A stretch of DNA of 64,000 nucleotides. Source: Lojkania enalia (Eukaryota > Ascomycota > Dothideomycetes > Pleosporales). The notes below the pieces were generated by a model that did no database searches, was not told the origin of the DNA, and saw only the letters and a program-made list of their open reading frames with translations. Below, one piece after another: positions 1-13,398 of this stretch. Position numbers and translations under genes: made by a program. The stretch lies in NCBI GenBank assembly GCA_010094045.1, contig ML986578.1, positions 372,001-436,000 on the forward strand. Reading direction: 5' to 3'. Numbering within the stretch: the first letter of the stretch is position 1; the number at the start of each line of letters is the position of its first letter.

Positions 1-3000
1 CTTACCTCAAAGAGCCGGACTACCTTGGCCCGTGCCCCCTAGAGGTCCCCCTACACCGATCCTCAGATTTCTCAACTGTCCCAGAAACGTAGGATGCCGA
101 AGGCGCGCTCGACTTGCCTCCTGTGTACTCAAACAGCTAGGAAGAGATGGATATTCATCTCTAGGCCCCAAGAACCTCTTTTCGCATTTAGACAATCGCA
201 TCGGACTTTAGTAGGAGACATTAGATCACAAAGGAGCGACTTTGTCCACGCGGACTAGTGCCTAGATACTAGTATATCTGTAGGCAGTTCTGAGACTTGG
301 ATTTCCGCTTGTGAGGGCACTTGGTTGATGCGCTTTTCGCGAACGAGTCAGCGAGGTCGATCGTTTGCGTATCCGAGTTCGCCTTGCTGATAGTGAGACG
401 AGTCAGGCAAAGGCACGGCGGATGGCGCCGTTTTCTCCACGTGGTACGGAGCTCAGACACCGTGACAGATTCATCTTATCGATAGCCTATGGTGTAGTGT
501 TTTTGTCTACTATGAAGGTAAGAATTGAGTAGCCACCAACCAAAGATATGACAGTGCCTGGGCGGATGCAGCCCACCTGTCAGTCTCCTGCCTGTGAGCA
601 CCTTGCAGAAACTCGCTTATCTTTAGGCACGTTTGTTTGCTGGAACTTGCTCGGTTTAATGTTAGCAAATCGTGCTTGAAGGACTTTTTCCACAACCAAT
701 CACCGATCCAGTCGAAAGGTGGTGGCATTGCTGCAACATAGCAAAGTCCGCCAATTAGCCCCCCGAATCAAGGCTTCGGTTCGCCGGCTAGCCAATTTTC
801 CGTCAACTGAACAACTACTCTATCGATGGGCTAGACAAGCTCTTTGCGAAGGCTTGTCAACGACAACCGGCGTTGTACCTGAAGGTTTTATTCTTGTCGA
901 TGCAATAGCGCTGCTCGTCCGGTACTAGGGGTATTGTCTGGGGAGCTGATAGGCGACCTGTCAGACGGACCGGGCAGCCACGAGGGCGTTTGCCAGGGTT
1001 CCATCTGATATGCTCCAATAGGCACTTTGTTGCCAGCTGGGGTCGTGTTCGTGTGAAAGTCAATTCCAGGTTGATACGTGCGAAAATGGTTAGGAGCGAA
1101 GTAGACGCATAGTATGCAGTGAAACAGCGGACATGCAGACATTGCCCTCAAACCCTCCTGACACCTCTCTATCGATTCCCCCATAGCGGAGAGTCGGTTG
1201 GTGTGATGGTCGCCGACGGGCAGTAGCTAGACACACATAAGTACTGTCAGCTTCACAGCAAAGGATCGGAAACGATCTTTCTCCGAGATTTTGCTGCAAG
1301 GAGTCTCACTCAGATAACACTAATACGGCAAAATCTTACTTGTGCAGCCCGCATGCCACGAGAATAGATGCTAAGATTGGCGGGCGTTGGGTAGTGCGCA
1401 GTGTGCATGAGGGGTTTTGGGGTTAAACACTCCGCAGCGGATGCAGGTGGAGGTCCAGTCAGCAAGAAGGCACTGTTGATAGAAGAGTCCGTTCGAAGGG
1501 CTGAAAAGTGGCTTGCGCAGTCGTGAGGAATACGTCGTAGAGTCGTGGGGCGAATTCGAAATTGGCTCTACAAAGGCATCATTGAAGGCTGTGCCCCTAT
1601 ATTGTCCTGTAGACTATTCAGCCCTACCAGAAAAGAAAATTGGCTTGGGATATCAGGCCATCAACGCGGAAGTAAATGAGCTGAGAGTGGAGAGCGGACG
1701 TGTATGCTAGCGGCGCGGATATTGTGAGGGCGCGAGGAGACGCCTCCTCATCTTCCAATGAGCGTGCTGTTGGAGCGCCACCTCCCGAGAGCCCGTCTCC
1801 ACACACACGCATCGGTAGCGCGGCAGTGCTTTGACGTTTGGGTGTTGCGGATGCGGTTGTCGCCTGGGCAGGGAGGGGGATGCGATAGACCAGCCGAGAC
1901 GCGCCGGGAGATGAGCGATGGCGCTGGCAGCAGATTGGCCAGGATGGATGATGCTTGCAAGCACTCGTCTACGCGTAGCCAAAGCGGACGACAGCACTGA
2001 ACAGTCTGACAATCCATTATTCAGAGCCGTCGAGGATCTGACCTCCGCATCAGAGCTCGCCTACACACCACCATCAGCAGCCGGCGCATGGATCCTGCCA
2101 TGGAGGACGCCTCCTGGCGCAACAGCATGGCATCCATCGCTCTCACTCTAGGCGCTCGACCACGGCGTCTTGGAAGGGACGAGACGGGCCTGCTTGTGCC
2201 GCGGCTGTGGCGTGTGCGGTGTGTATATGTATCCCGTATACAAGTCGTCGTGGAGCATCTGTGGTGGGTTATACCAATTTTTCTATTGTCGTCCGTCACT
2301 CGTCGAAACTCGCATGCGACTATCCTGTACCTTCACGAGCGCGTCCAAACAAACGACATGCGGCTCTAAGACAAGAGAGGCTCTCCGCTCTCAATTGCCC
2401 GTTCGACGCCCTCTCCACGCTGCCTGCCAGGTACCAACGGCGACGTTGTACCACGGCAGTTCCCAACGCGCTGTCCATCGCTCCCTTGCCCGCTTGGAGC
2501 AGTGCAACGTCGTGCCAAAGGGCTACCGTCATTTCTATCTCTCTGCTTTGCTGCTCTCCTAGAGCTTCCACGGGACGGCGCCGACGTCCTGCACTGCGGG
2601 CCGCGGTGTTTGAGGAGCTTCAGTCACTTCACATTCCTCACCGCCAGGATCGCCCCAAGTGCGCTTTCACCCGGTCTTTTGAAGTGAAATCGACACCCAC
2701 GAGCACCCGGAGCCCTCCACGGGCCGTTGCCAGGCCGGTAGAAGGTTGTATACCTTGTACTCTCTCTCCACTGGCCCTTCCTCCTTCGACACACGCGCGC
2801 ACCTGTGGCTTCCTTCTGCGCCCGGTACCTGAGTAGCCTCTGCATCTATTGACGCACGCTGCTGCTCCACCATCTGGCCTCCCACTTCGACTTCGACCCT
2901 TCGCATTCGTGGGAGCCTCGATAATCAGCACCGTTGCCTCTCCGCTGCGGCTTGCCGTTGCATGAGCCAGTGCTCTCGACAAGTCTGTCGCGACACCTCG

Positions 3001-3134
3001 CTCGCCTGCTCGCCCCACCACTAATTTGACCTGCGTTGCGAGCTCCGCCGTCTCGTGCCACCTTGTAGGCTCTACCGTGTGTACCGGACAGCCATAAGCC
3101 TTAAGATACAAAGAAGCGGCCGTTCCCCCTCGCC
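1..3134. other. Intergenic region and upstream region of the GPCR gene
   Basis: No reading frame here carries a recognisable domain. The longest open frames (about 2207-2836 on + and 2638-3111 on -) overlap on opposite strands and read as low-complexity Arg/Pro/Ser/Ala sequence. This is what GC-rich, pyrimidine-rich promoter and leader DNA gives by chance. The stretch 2400-3130 is rich in C/T runs on the + strand, which fits the promoter or a long 5' leader of the GPCR gene starting at 3135. I see nothing else. Confidence 0.5.
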
Positions 3135-4848
3135 ATGGCGAAGAGCACCTTGACCGCGCGGCAGATGTTGGCCGTCAACGTCTCTGAGCGGGTCATGTCC
3201 GTTCTTTCCATCCTGGGATCCTCATTTATCATGTTTACCTTCATCCGTTGGCATTTTTTCCGCAAGCCCATCAATCGTCTTGTTTTCTTCGCTGCGTTTG
3301 GAAACATCCTGACCAATATAGCAACTCTCATGGCAACGTCGGCAATTCCGGAGGCTCCCGTCACATGGACACCCCTATGCGAGTTTCAGGGCATCTTGAT
3401 TCAATGGTATGTCGTGCTTTGTTCCCCCTGTCACGGGTTCCGGCTAATCTATTATCAGGTTCATGATGGCTGACTCTCTATGGGTATGCAACACAGCCAG
3501 CCAGTGTAATGTGTGACCTTCGACGCTAACAAAAGGCAAGGTGTTCTGTATGGCGCTCAATGTGATGCTCGTTTTCTTCTGGGGCTACAACTCTCTGCAG
3601 CTTCGCCGCCTTGAGAAATGGTACGCCCTGTTTAGTTACGGCATCCCCTCCGTCCCGGCTCTTACCTATATCATAATCGATCACACCTCTTCTAAAAAAA
3701 TCATCGGTTCCGCAACCGTAAGTACTTCGTGTGCGGCATAAACAAAGATGTTAACGAGTTTCAAGATTTGGTGCTGGGTTTCTAAAAAGGCAGAGTGGAT
3801 GCGCATTGCATTCTTCTATGGCCCTGTCTGGTAAGATCTATCCATCTAGTGAATGCACAGGATACCAACAATTTCCAGGGTTGTCATTGTGCTCACGCTC
3901 TCAATATACGTGGTTACTGGACACAAGATCTTCAAGAAGCGCGCGGCTCTCCGGTCATTCTCCCGGCACACGCCCAGCGACACCTTTCCGGTCATCAATC
4001 CCTTCACCGCCTGTAACTTGAACAATATCGAGAGGAAAACCGACATTCATATTATCACGGAGACCATTGATTCCGAGGCCACAGTCGTTCCCCAGGCATA
4101 TGGCGGAGAGTCTCGCAGCTCGTTCGCAAGCACGCGAAACCTTTCCACGCCTCCCATCCAAATCCCGCCTCGAATCGCATCACCGTCCTCTCCCCGATTC
4201 GCTCGTGTAAATTGGGGCAGTGGCGCCCGTGGAATTGATGACATTGAACAAATTCAAGACGATAACCCTGCTAGTGGATACAAGGTCACAGTTACCGCTG
4301 ATCATAGCCCTCTCGATATTGAAGCAGCAAATGCTCGGACTATGTCCGTCGGTCAGAACACTGCTCAGGTTCGTCGCACCGCTGCCATGGATGGTAATAC
4401 CGCCGCTTGGGGCTACTTCAAGGTCGCCTTCCTTATGTTCACTGCCTTGCTCATCGTGTGGGTTCCATCGACCATCAATCGATTGCAGCAATTCGCCGAC
4501 GAAGGCCACCCTATCTTTGGGCTGAACCTCGCTTCTGCGTTGGTCCTTCCTTTGCAAGGTTTCTGGAATGCCATGGTCTATATATCTACTACATGGCCTG
4601 AGTGTAAACGGGCTATGGCAGAAGTCTTGAGAGTCTCGTCGCGCAGTAAACACTCCGACAACAGACCGCATCTACATGGCAACGAAAGCGAGCGGACCGT
4701 AACTTCGACATGCGATTACGAATTCGAAGGCAACGCCGAGGTCCCCCTGACAGTGATGCTGAAGCAAGGCCCGCCGTCTTCTCGACGTCATTCTCAAGTG
4801 TCGAGTACAGAGACAATGAAGACACCTCCGCCAGGATTGATACACTAA
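3135..4848 (+). CDS. cAMP-receptor-like G protein-coupled receptor
   Basis: Predicted seven-transmembrane receptor of the Dictyostelium cAMP-receptor-like / fungal GPCR group, 502 residues. Exons are 3135-3406, 3459-3483, 3541-3717, 3766-3830 and 3879-4848; they join to 1509 nt in frame. Membrane segments fall at about 20-38, 45-65, 86-112, 125-145, 170-195, 359-378 and 393-416. The stretch VPSTINR just after helix 6 is typical of fungal members. The cytoplasmic loop between helices 5 and 6 is about 150 residues, Ser/Pro-rich, and the C-terminal tail is also Ser/Thr-rich; both are likely phosphorylation and G-protein contact regions. The acting site would be the plasma membrane, and the ligand cannot be told from sequence. 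The start was chosen because ATG 3135 directly precedes helix 1. Exon 2 is only 25 nt, so automated models may miss it. Confidence 0.88.
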
Positions 4849-6118
4849 AAGTTTTAGCCGCATCACTATCGGGATATAAATTCATCCATGGTCTGTCGAG
4901 TGACCCGTTCGGTTCGCCCTTCAAATGCGTTCAATCGACATTTCTAGACAATACAACTCGGGTTTTGAACGATATTTGATTAGATCATAGGCTCTTTTAG
5001 TGTTTGCGCACTAATGTTTCTCGGAATAATTTTAGGCAGATTCTCGGCACCCAGTTAGTGGCGCTTATTGGCTGGGAACCTTCTGATATGCTTGGATGTT
5101 GGGTTTAATCTACCCTGCTCCTTCCTTGTACATCTATCCCTTACTTTCTTTAATGTTTCTTATTTTCACCTTCACCTTCTTGGACATTCAGATATTTCTT
5201 TAACTGAGTTTAGGGGCATTTGGAACATCCAAAGTGTGGAAAAGATACCCTGGGAAAACGGTTCCGGAGTTATCGGTTTATCGGCCATTTTAATGTGCTA
5301 ACATGGAAGATTCCTTCCATTTCATAGGTGCAACACGAATGGGTGGCGCAACTGGCTGGCTGCATCTTGGCACATGTGTTTGCATGGAACACACTAGGGC
5401 AGTTTGCGGTAGATAGAGAGCGTTGTAGGTGAATGAAACCCCATAAAACTGTCAACAACTCGACCTTCTAATATTGAGATTCTCAAAATTTCTGTACAAT
5501 TGAACCTACCGTACTGCCTCCACGGCTTCCAGTGTAAACCTTGACGCCTACACATTACCATTAATATTGTAATTCTTGAAACAAATTTCCTCTCCATGAC
5601 GCCACGATTCTGCAGGCCCATACAGATGACAGCACTAATAGGCAATGCCCTAAGATAACAGCGTGGTTCAGCAAGCCATAGCAAGCCTCACAGCCACAAC
5701 CCCTGAATGGCGGGCGGAAATCGATGACGGGTGGTCCCGCCACATGGTACGATGGCGGCAGCGGGAAATTTGGATTTGCTTCTGCAGATCCTTTTAGCGA
5801 TTATCATTGCTTTGTTTTCATAGATCTAGGGGCTGAGGTTTCTGGTTGATGGGATGGGCACACGTGGTTGTTGTTGTTGTTGTTTGTGGCTGGTGGTGAG
5901 TCTAGATTTTTGGATGAGATTTGATGGGGTCGAGGGGTATGCCGGCTGAGGGGTTAATTTTAGGTGAGAGGGTTGGGGTGGTCCACACCCCTCCCCAGCA
6001 AAAGAAATGGGAGGCAAGGTGGGTGGCATTTGTCCTCGGGTAGCCACCTGGAGTCGTCTGATCGAAGATTTCAAAAGTCCACCCAGCTGAAGCTGGATGA
6101 GCCCCCTTTATTATCATC
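4849..6118. other. Intergenic region with a GTT microsatellite
   Basis: No supportable gene. The stretch is AT-rich after 4980 and includes a short (GTT)n/(TTG)n run near 5867-5885. Small open frames on both strands lack codon or domain character. It serves as the 3' flank of the GPCR gene and the upstream region of the CorA-like gene at 6119. Confidence 0.5.
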
Positions 6119-7678
6119 ATGACAAATCCTCCGACGTCAGCAACCATGCTCAAAAGCAAGGCGACGGAGTACGAAGAAATCGTGGATCGACAATCAACAA
6201 ATAATACTCGTTTCAGGGTTCTGAAGGCATTCTTGTCTTCGGCTTCCTCCTCCAAGGCGAAGATACACCTCGTAAGGTTTCGCGAAAAGGATACCCCGAA
6301 CCCAATTAACATCCCAGAGGATGACTTGGAAAAGCATATCCAGAAAAATAACGATCATGGAATTTACATAGTCGAGAATCTTTCGCCTAGCGTTTTATGT
6401 CTCTTTGGTGGATACTGCAATGTGGACCCAGAGTTCTTCATTGACTACCTAGACATGGTCCTCCCATCAGCGTCCACACCAAAACGCTCGAAGGAAGAGA
6501 GCCTCGTTACAGAGCCTTTGCCATGGTACCGCATGGGTGACATTGAAAATCACTTACCTCCGCTACGCTCAACTCAACAAACTATGGAGCATATACATTT
6601 TCGCTTCATTGGGCCAAGGGAATATCATCCAAGTAAACTAGAATTACGACTTGTACCCATAAAGATCGGAGAGCGACTTGAAATAGCTGCTTCTACTACT
6701 AACATTAGAAGAATAGCCGGAGGCTATCACTCCATTCATGTCGAGGATCAGAGGCTATGGCCTATTGCCATGACAAGGCATTCGGCCGCTGCATGGTTTG
6801 ATCGAGGTAACCAGTGGACAAAAGGTAAGTCCCCTAGGTCATGATTAATATCTCTCTCATGCTATGAAGGCATCATCCTTCTTGACCCTCCATTCCGCTA
6901 CTCACAGTCTAATTTCGTCCGCCAACATTCAAAATACCGCTCATTTCGCTCTCGCTCTCATTCAGAAGCGCCGCCCTCGTTTGATGCTGACACCAGAGAT
7001 TCATACACAACCTCTCTCCTCCATTATCTGCAACTGAACCCCAACGTGCGAATCAGGGTACCGACACCAATTGCCATCCTCCAGGATCTGTACCGCATGA
7101 TTGCTTCGGAATGGCTGGCCGTAAACGCATACGTAGCGCGTGACCTCAACGCCATAGAATGGCGCCTCGAGCGTGACAAACCAAGCGTCTCCGCCCTAGA
7201 CTTCTTCCTCGATCAACTCTTCATCATGAGGCGGCGGACAAAAAAGTACGAGACCTTAATCAATGACCACCTCCGGCCCTTTCTGCCCTCGTCGTGGATT
7301 GATCGAGCTGCGGAGCACATCATAAAAGACATCGAGGCCGACTTTCTACAGGTACAAGAGCAGATTCGCAGCAGCAACGAGCGCATCACGCAGACGGTGT
7401 CGCTTATCACGTCCCTCATATCCGTCGTCGAGGGCAAGAAGGCTACAACGTTGAACCAGCGACTGGCGTTCCTCACCATCCTGGCCACAATTGCGCTGCC
7501 GTTTAACGTCTTTGCAGCGATCTTTGGTATGCAGACGGAGTATGGACCTGGAGCGTCGCGGTTCTGGGTGTTTGGGGAGGTGGCAGGGGGAACGGCGGGG
7601 GTGGTCCTGGTTTGTTATTTGGGGTTTTTGGTGGTGCCGGGTGTTAGGGAGAGGAGGGTTCGTAAGGGGATGATGTGA
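6119..7678 (+). CDS. CorA-like Mg2+ transporter family protein
   Basis: Predicted membrane protein of the CorA-like divalent cation transporter superfamily, 504 residues, from exons 6119-6824 and 6870-7678 (45-nt intron, GTAAGT donor). The first ~430 residues are soluble and helical, as in the CorA cytoplasmic funnel. Two membrane segments sit at the C-terminus, about 435-454 and 474-492, the family's standard layout. The signature after the first membrane helix is GMQT (about 455-458) where canonical CorA has GMN, so metal transport is uncertain; such divergence is common in fungal CorA-like proteins. A short positive tail (RERRVRKG) follows helix 2. The start is the first in-frame ATG after upstream stops; an alternative ATG lies nine codons downstream. 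Confidence 0.82.
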
Positions 7679-9796
7679 AGGTATGGTTTGAAGTATATGT
7701 TAGACGAAAATGGTTGAAGAAAAAATTTATATTTTTAATGGAAATACCGCTTCAGCTAATTGGATACTAGTGAAGTAGCATACCCGAGCTGTAAATATAA
7801 ACCACTGCTCATTTCTGGCCATCTCCGTCTCCACTCTTGTACTCAGTCTCACGCCCAACATTCAGCATCTCATCCTCGGAATACCATACCCCAGTCTTCC
7901 TCCCCTTTCCTTCAAAACCCTGATCAGAAATTTCCTCATCTAGAGACGCATCAACGCCGTTACCTGAGCTTAGTACCGCGGGCTAAAAGCGGTAATTATG
8001 CTAGTGGCCTAAGTAGAGAAGACCATAATATGGAGAGACCATTATGCAACAGGCCATGCCCTCTTACCAGTACTAGACAAGGGCAAGGCAGTAGCAGCAC
8101 TACCAATCCCAACTCCCTAATCTTCAAACCCATCTCATGCCCCGCATTCAGATAAGCCCATATCCCCCACTCACGCTACTTCATCGTCGTCGCATCCGTT
8201 ACTCAGCCTAACATACCAACATCGCTCAACGTCGCCGCATAACCTCTTATTTCGGAATAGATCCCAGTCCTACAAGACTAATTGCGGGATGCCATCCAAA
8301 TTACCATCTTCCCTCAGCCGGATAATCGGGCATGGCAGCACGCATTGCGGGAGCGAGTCCTCGCGATCGCCGTTCTGGTTTTCGGCCTTGCGGTCTTGGT
8401 GGATTGCCATGTTGATTGTGAACACGCCGGTCACCGTATATTAAAGAAAGTTAGACAACTACGTGCGTAGAGGTGGAGGTTGGTGTTTGGTTTTGGTTTG
8501 TTCATTGAGTGGAGCATGAACGGAGTCAGGTACTATGCTGTGTGCAATTTGGAGGGGAACATGTTTTTCTTGTATATCGCGTGGCAAACAAATGTGAATC
8601 TAGTTTATAAGACTTCCGCGTAAGGATATTTGGTATTTGAGTCACGGATACAGAAGGGTGGGTGAGGGCTGTTGGTTGACTTGTTGATAACCGCATAGTC
8701 TGGATTTCACGAATAAGCGTTTTTGCTTAAGGGGGTTAGGACTCCAGTGGGACATGTAAAGAGTGCTTAAGTGGAGATAGAGTATAGGGAAAGGACTATA
8801 TACATATTCTCTAGATGTTGGGGTGTTTGCTAGTGGGGTTTGCGAAGTAGCTATTCCCCGATACCTGGCAAGCTAATTCACGAAGCCATAACAGTCGAAA
8901 AGAGTATATGATCAAAGGAGTATTACCACTGCATTTAATAAAGAACTGTTAAGCAAATAATTTCTCATTGATCACATTTACTACAGTGCGGTTAGTATTG
9001 CACATATTGGGTGCGAAACTCACGAATAAAAATGCTTCTGAGTGGACTTATCCATACTTTCCATTCGCGTTGATTGTTAGAGAACCTTGGGTCCTAAGCA
9101 TCTATTTGTGCGTTCATAAAGGCCAAATTCTTCACTCCAATTGAGACTCACCGGGAAGAACAGTAATGCATGGTAAAATATTCCAGTTCTAGGAGCAATG
9201 GCGACCAGGCGCGCTTGAAGGCCCTTTTGAAACGAGGTTGTGGCATAGAATCCGGTGAGCGCGAGAAGATGTAATATAAGTAAATTGAACACGTGATTGC
9301 TTCGGTGAAGATACGAGCTTCAGAATTGATGAATATAAGAGGAATGGAAATTCAAATTCGATAGTTGATGGGCATATGATTTTCGTTCGCTGGCCACTAC
9401 ATATATTCCTTGCAGCACGGCCAAGAAATAATGCATTTGTCTGCTACTTGCCTTTCGCATATCATATTGCCGGTATAGTCCCACAACATTTTAGATGTTG
9501 CCTGCAATCCTCAAAAAGAAAAAAAAAAGTTAAATAAATACAAACAAGAGCAACCCGCTATTGAGAATCTTCTAGTTGCAGTGTACAGGCTGTTTTAGAC
9601 ATTAATTGATTCTAATAGGGAGTCCTAGCTGAGGAACGCAAGCACAATTTATACATATGCTCTCTTTAACAGTGGGTTGTACGACATTATTGGGTGAGAA
9701 TTGTTGCTCGATCACCAAATGCGTGAGATTCAAGGACTATCCCGGAATGATATCTCGGGAGTCCTGTGGGTACTCTAATAAAATCATGCATGGAAC
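7679..9796. other. AT-rich intergenic region
   Basis: About 2.1 kb with no supportable gene. It becomes strongly AT-rich from about 8880 to 9660, with an A-rich run near 9517-9529 and many stops in all frames. Small open frames at 7760-8155 (+) and 9077-9292 (-) show no domain or coding character. Confidence 0.5.
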
Positions 9797-10983
9797 TTAC
9801 ACCGCCTGAGGCCGCGTATCTCTCGGAATCCCAATAGCCTTCAAGATTGCTCTAAGCCTTTCCGGTTCGGATTGAAGAATGTCCCATAGCTCTGAATTAC
9901 TGACCATGAGAGTGCCACCGAGAACGGTGCCATTGACTTCCACATGGCCAATATCTGTGCCGTCATCTCGCTGGAGCATAAAACCTCCGCTTCTCCTTGG
10001 GCATATTGCCATACTAGTTGTGGTCATGGCTAGGTTATAGCTTATTGGTAGCGACCCTCCTTCAGTTGCATGCAGAGTGAGGTCGTCAGACTTAGCAGCA
10101 ATGTAATCAACGACTGCCTCTTTCGCTGCTTCGTAAAGGGAATTGTATGCGTCATGTAGCTGGGCTCCGCTTGGCGCCGAAGGGAATGAGAGGGCGTAGT
10201 GTGTGAATGGAATGGCAGGATGTTGTAGTAGTCTAGATGAGGTGTCTGCACTCTCCTTCAGCTAATCCACCGCTGCGACCGTACTCTGGGGAGTTACCTT
10301 TGCTGACAACAGACTGCGTGTCGGAGAGGAGGTCAATCAAGGGGTCCCAGCCATCGGGTGTGTCATTAGCCTTCATGCGCTCGACTGGCAGAAATTGCAG
10401 ATGCCTGTGTGGCTGACTAGCACCACTATGCTCTCCAGAGTTGAAGAAGGCAAACAGGCGTTTATTGCCGTGTGCCTCTCCGCTTTGCCATGCTTGCAAG
10501 CACGCGTATGTGGCCTCCAGGTCATCCTGCTCCAGCGCGTGTGTTTGCTGCTTATTGGCTCTCGTGGCAAGGATGAAGTGTTCCGGAATGACTGGAAACT
10601 TGTTCAGCACCAGCAAATGGCTCGGGTTCGTACTTGGTATGTGGGCAATCAGCAGATCATGAGGAGGTTCATCGAAAGGGTCAGGCTTCTTCGCGGGCGG
10701 CGCACTGTTTCTTCCCTCGTCCTTCTTGGGGTCCGGCTTGCTTGCGAGGGCTGGACAGTAACGGAGCTGGAACTGCAAGCATGTCAGCCGTCATAGAGCA
10801 AGCGACGTGACCATGTAGACTTACTGGGACGCCTTCCGAGGCACGTATGAGGGTTAGTTCGGTGTGTGAGAAGATCAGGCTCTGTGCCGCCTTCGCCGAC
10901 CGAAATTTGGCCTCAACAAGATGCGGCAGCGCCTCCGAAAGACCGAGCAACATCTTCATCTGGGCACGAGCAACAGCGTGCAA
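9797..10983 (-). CDS. ATP adenylyltransferase / Ap4A phosphorylase
   Basis: Phosphorolytic enzyme of the yeast Apa1/Apa2 family, which splits diadenosine tetraphosphate to ATP and ADP; 360 residues. Exons on the minus strand are 10983-10825, 10772-10298 and 10245-9797, separated by two 52-nt introns; the exons sum to 1083 nt. The N-terminal catalytic HIT-like domain carries PHRHLQ at about 174-179, preceded by NSGEHSGASQ, which matches the family's active-site histidine motif. The C-terminal ATP_transf domain is recognised by ISYNLAMTTTSMAICPRR in the last exon. The third exon is in a different frame from the second, so the downstream intron at 10246-10297 is essential to the model. A downstream in-frame ATG at 10959 (start MKMLLG) fits homologue starts as well as 10983 does. 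Likely cytosolic. Confidence 0.92.
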
Positions 10984-11439
10984 GAGGAAGGAGCAAAACT
11001 ATCACATCGTGCCTTCCGGATGTCGGAACGGCCCGCGCTCGGACCACCAGCTCCCTCACCTCGCACCTGCAAGCGTCGATGAGCCCAGCTGTCGTCGGCT
11101 GCTTCAGACTGCCATCACCACCAAAACTCTTTCCATCGTGCTACAATTACAGTACCAAATACTTGATTGAGCTATCTATAGTCAGCATCGTCGCCACTGT
11201 TCCTGGCCCGTGCGACAACTCCGTCTGCTTTGCAGCATGCCTATCTCCTAGTCGTACATCCGTAAATCGAGAATCCGCCACCGCACCCGTAATATCATGT
11301 ACCTCCCTACAATAACCGAAGTTATGTCAAACACAAAGCATGGCACGACAACATGTTCCTCTACAATATTATGAAGATGAAGAGAAAGAGCGTAGGAATG
11401 CCGCTTCGTTGAACCAGCCAACAGTAAGAGACCATTCCG
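10984..11439. other. Intergenic region between APA2-like and MYB genes
   Basis: Upstream region of the ATP adenylyltransferase gene and 3' flank of the MYB gene, both on the minus strand. Open frames at 10847-11315 (+) are Ser/Pro-rich shadows without domain character. Confidence 0.45.
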
Positions 11440-13130
11440 TCAACAGTTGACGCAAATCTCGGTCCATTTCTTTTTACACGTCGAATTTCCAAAGTGGTAT
11501 GAACCACCGTTTTCTGCGATGAATTCGGCAACTTTTTTCCACGAGACCTTTGTGAGGGTCTGACTATCTGCTGGCGGATAATGGCCCGTTGAATCGATGC
11601 GATCGAGCTCCGAGCAAACAATCTCCTTTAGGAGGCGAACCTACCACGAAACATTAACATCTATGATTACTTTCGAGCATACTACACTTACATCTTCGTC
11701 GGTCCACACGGGCTTTCTCACCCGATCTCTCCTCGCCTTGGTTAAGGATCTATATCGTCCCCTTAATGTCGATTCCGCCACTTTTGTTTTCATTTTTTTC
11801 CTGATCTCCTTATATGTCAAACCAGCTCGCTTCCCTTCTAGGAGGATGTCGTCTTCAAATTTTCGTTGACGACTTGTTGAAGGAAGAGTTGAACTAGTCT
11901 GAACGGTGCTATTATCCCCCGTCATCTGCCGAGCGGGACTATCACTATTCCTTTGGGCCTCGTCTTCACCTATATCGGGATTCGTGATGAGGCTGTCATC
12001 TTGGCCGTACTCATAGCTAGCTACATGCCGTTCATTTAGGTCAAAAGATGCCATCGCTAGGCTGGAGGGTGAACCGACGCCGGTATTTAATAGCGCTGGG
12101 TTTCCGGTATACGTGCTAGTTCGTATGTATTGAGGTATCGGAGTCATCCAAGGACTACTCTGCATGTCTGAACTCATAGCGCCTGTAAAGCCCATAACCT
12201 GAAGTCCACAAGACGGAGTTGGCGCTGATGGGAATACCGATGATTCGAAGACATGAAATTCGGACTGATGAAGGTTCATGCCTGCGCCTCCGCCATGTTG
12301 AATCAACTCTGGGTCTAATTCATACATGGCCAATGATGTATCGTTGGAAGGAGACTGGGGAAACCTGGGATAAGGACTGGCCATAGCATCGACGCCGGCA
12401 ATGCTAGGGGATGTTTCGGCCTTCGCCGTATTGCAGGTGAGCAACCGGTCTGGTTTTGACGTCTCACTCCACATAGTTCTGGGCGAAGAGGATAGATCCG
12501 TATCTTGGTCGGACATGAGGCTGGGAGGGTGCGGAAGACCAGTAGTGTCCGGCGGGACCCATTGAGGCCCTGAAGCATACTCGAGACCGCCATTTCGAAC
12601 GAAGGCCTGGCTAACCATATCACTATTAAAATGGGGGTTGCCATTTTGAAAAGGCCCTTGTTCCTGAGTAGCCACACTCAATGGGTCGGTCTGCCATTTG
12701 CCGGGCCATTCCATTGGCCCGTCAACGTCATCAACAGAAGGTAAAGGCGCCGCTCGATGAAAATCTGGGGCGGGAGGCGGCACAGGTGAGGCTTTATGGA
12801 CCTGCGCGTGGGTGTCGAATCCGTTCTCTTGCAGCATCGGTTGCTCGAATGACCACTGTTGGCCCTGGAGAAAGTTCTCGGCTCTAGCCTGCATCTGCTT
12901 CGATGCCTGTTAGCCATGTTCGCCATATTCACCTCGTTAGCGTCTCTGTTTTCGCATACCAGGCTTGAATATTCAATTAATTGAGCTGAGATGAGGTCGG
13001 CTTGTTGGTGGTTCGTTGTCGAAGTCGGAGACCAAAGGCTGTGGGTGAAGAGAGCCGCAGCCCCGGGCATTTCAAAGAGAGGTCGGGGATAGTTATTTGC
13101 GCCGCGCTGGGTTTGCAGAACTCCCGTCAT
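11440..13130 (-). CDS. MYB/SANT-like DNA-binding protein
   Basis: Predicted nuclear DNA-binding protein, 528 residues. Minus-strand exons are 13130-12960, 12906-11692 and 11640-11440, summing to 1587 nt. The long N-terminal ~400 residues are low-complexity (Ser, Pro, Gln, Asn) and probably disordered or activating. The C-terminus holds a tandem helix-turn-helix region of a kind frequent in filamentous ascomycetes: motifs LTYKEIRKKMKTK and STLRGRYRSLTKARRDR (about 415-450), then KPVWTDED, then across the last intron VSWKKVAEFIAENGGSYHFG with CKKKW near the end. The last exon was found only by splicing out 11641-11691 (51 nt). The first intron has several in-frame acceptors; 12907-12959 was chosen because it keeps a smooth Gln-rich junction. 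Targets are unknown. Confidence 0.82.
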
Positions 13131-13398
13131 TGCTATATATGCAGCAGCTTTTGTTTAAAAGAGCTCCTCAAGCAACCCAGGCATCAGGCGATTTAGATTG
13201 GCGTTGAAGTTACTAACCTTCACAGACGCGACAAGTATTGGCGGCGTTGGCGGTGAATGAATATCGTGGGCCTTAGATCGAGATGAGCCCTGTGACCAAG
13301 TCGCGACCTTGACGTAAATTTATTCGCCGAGTGAAGGTTGACCGCCGGAGCATTCGTTGAAGCCGATATACGTGTACCTTCACGGCACCACACAACCT

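Noticed and set aside
2207..2836. 209-codon open frame on the + strand
   Set aside because: It is low-complexity Arg/Ser/Pro sequence overlapping an equally open minus-strand frame in a C/T-rich promoter; no domain or splice pattern supports it.
2638..3111. 157-codon open frame on the minus strand
   Set aside because: Gly/Arg-rich shadow in a skewed GC-rich region, antisense to the probable leader of the GPCR gene.
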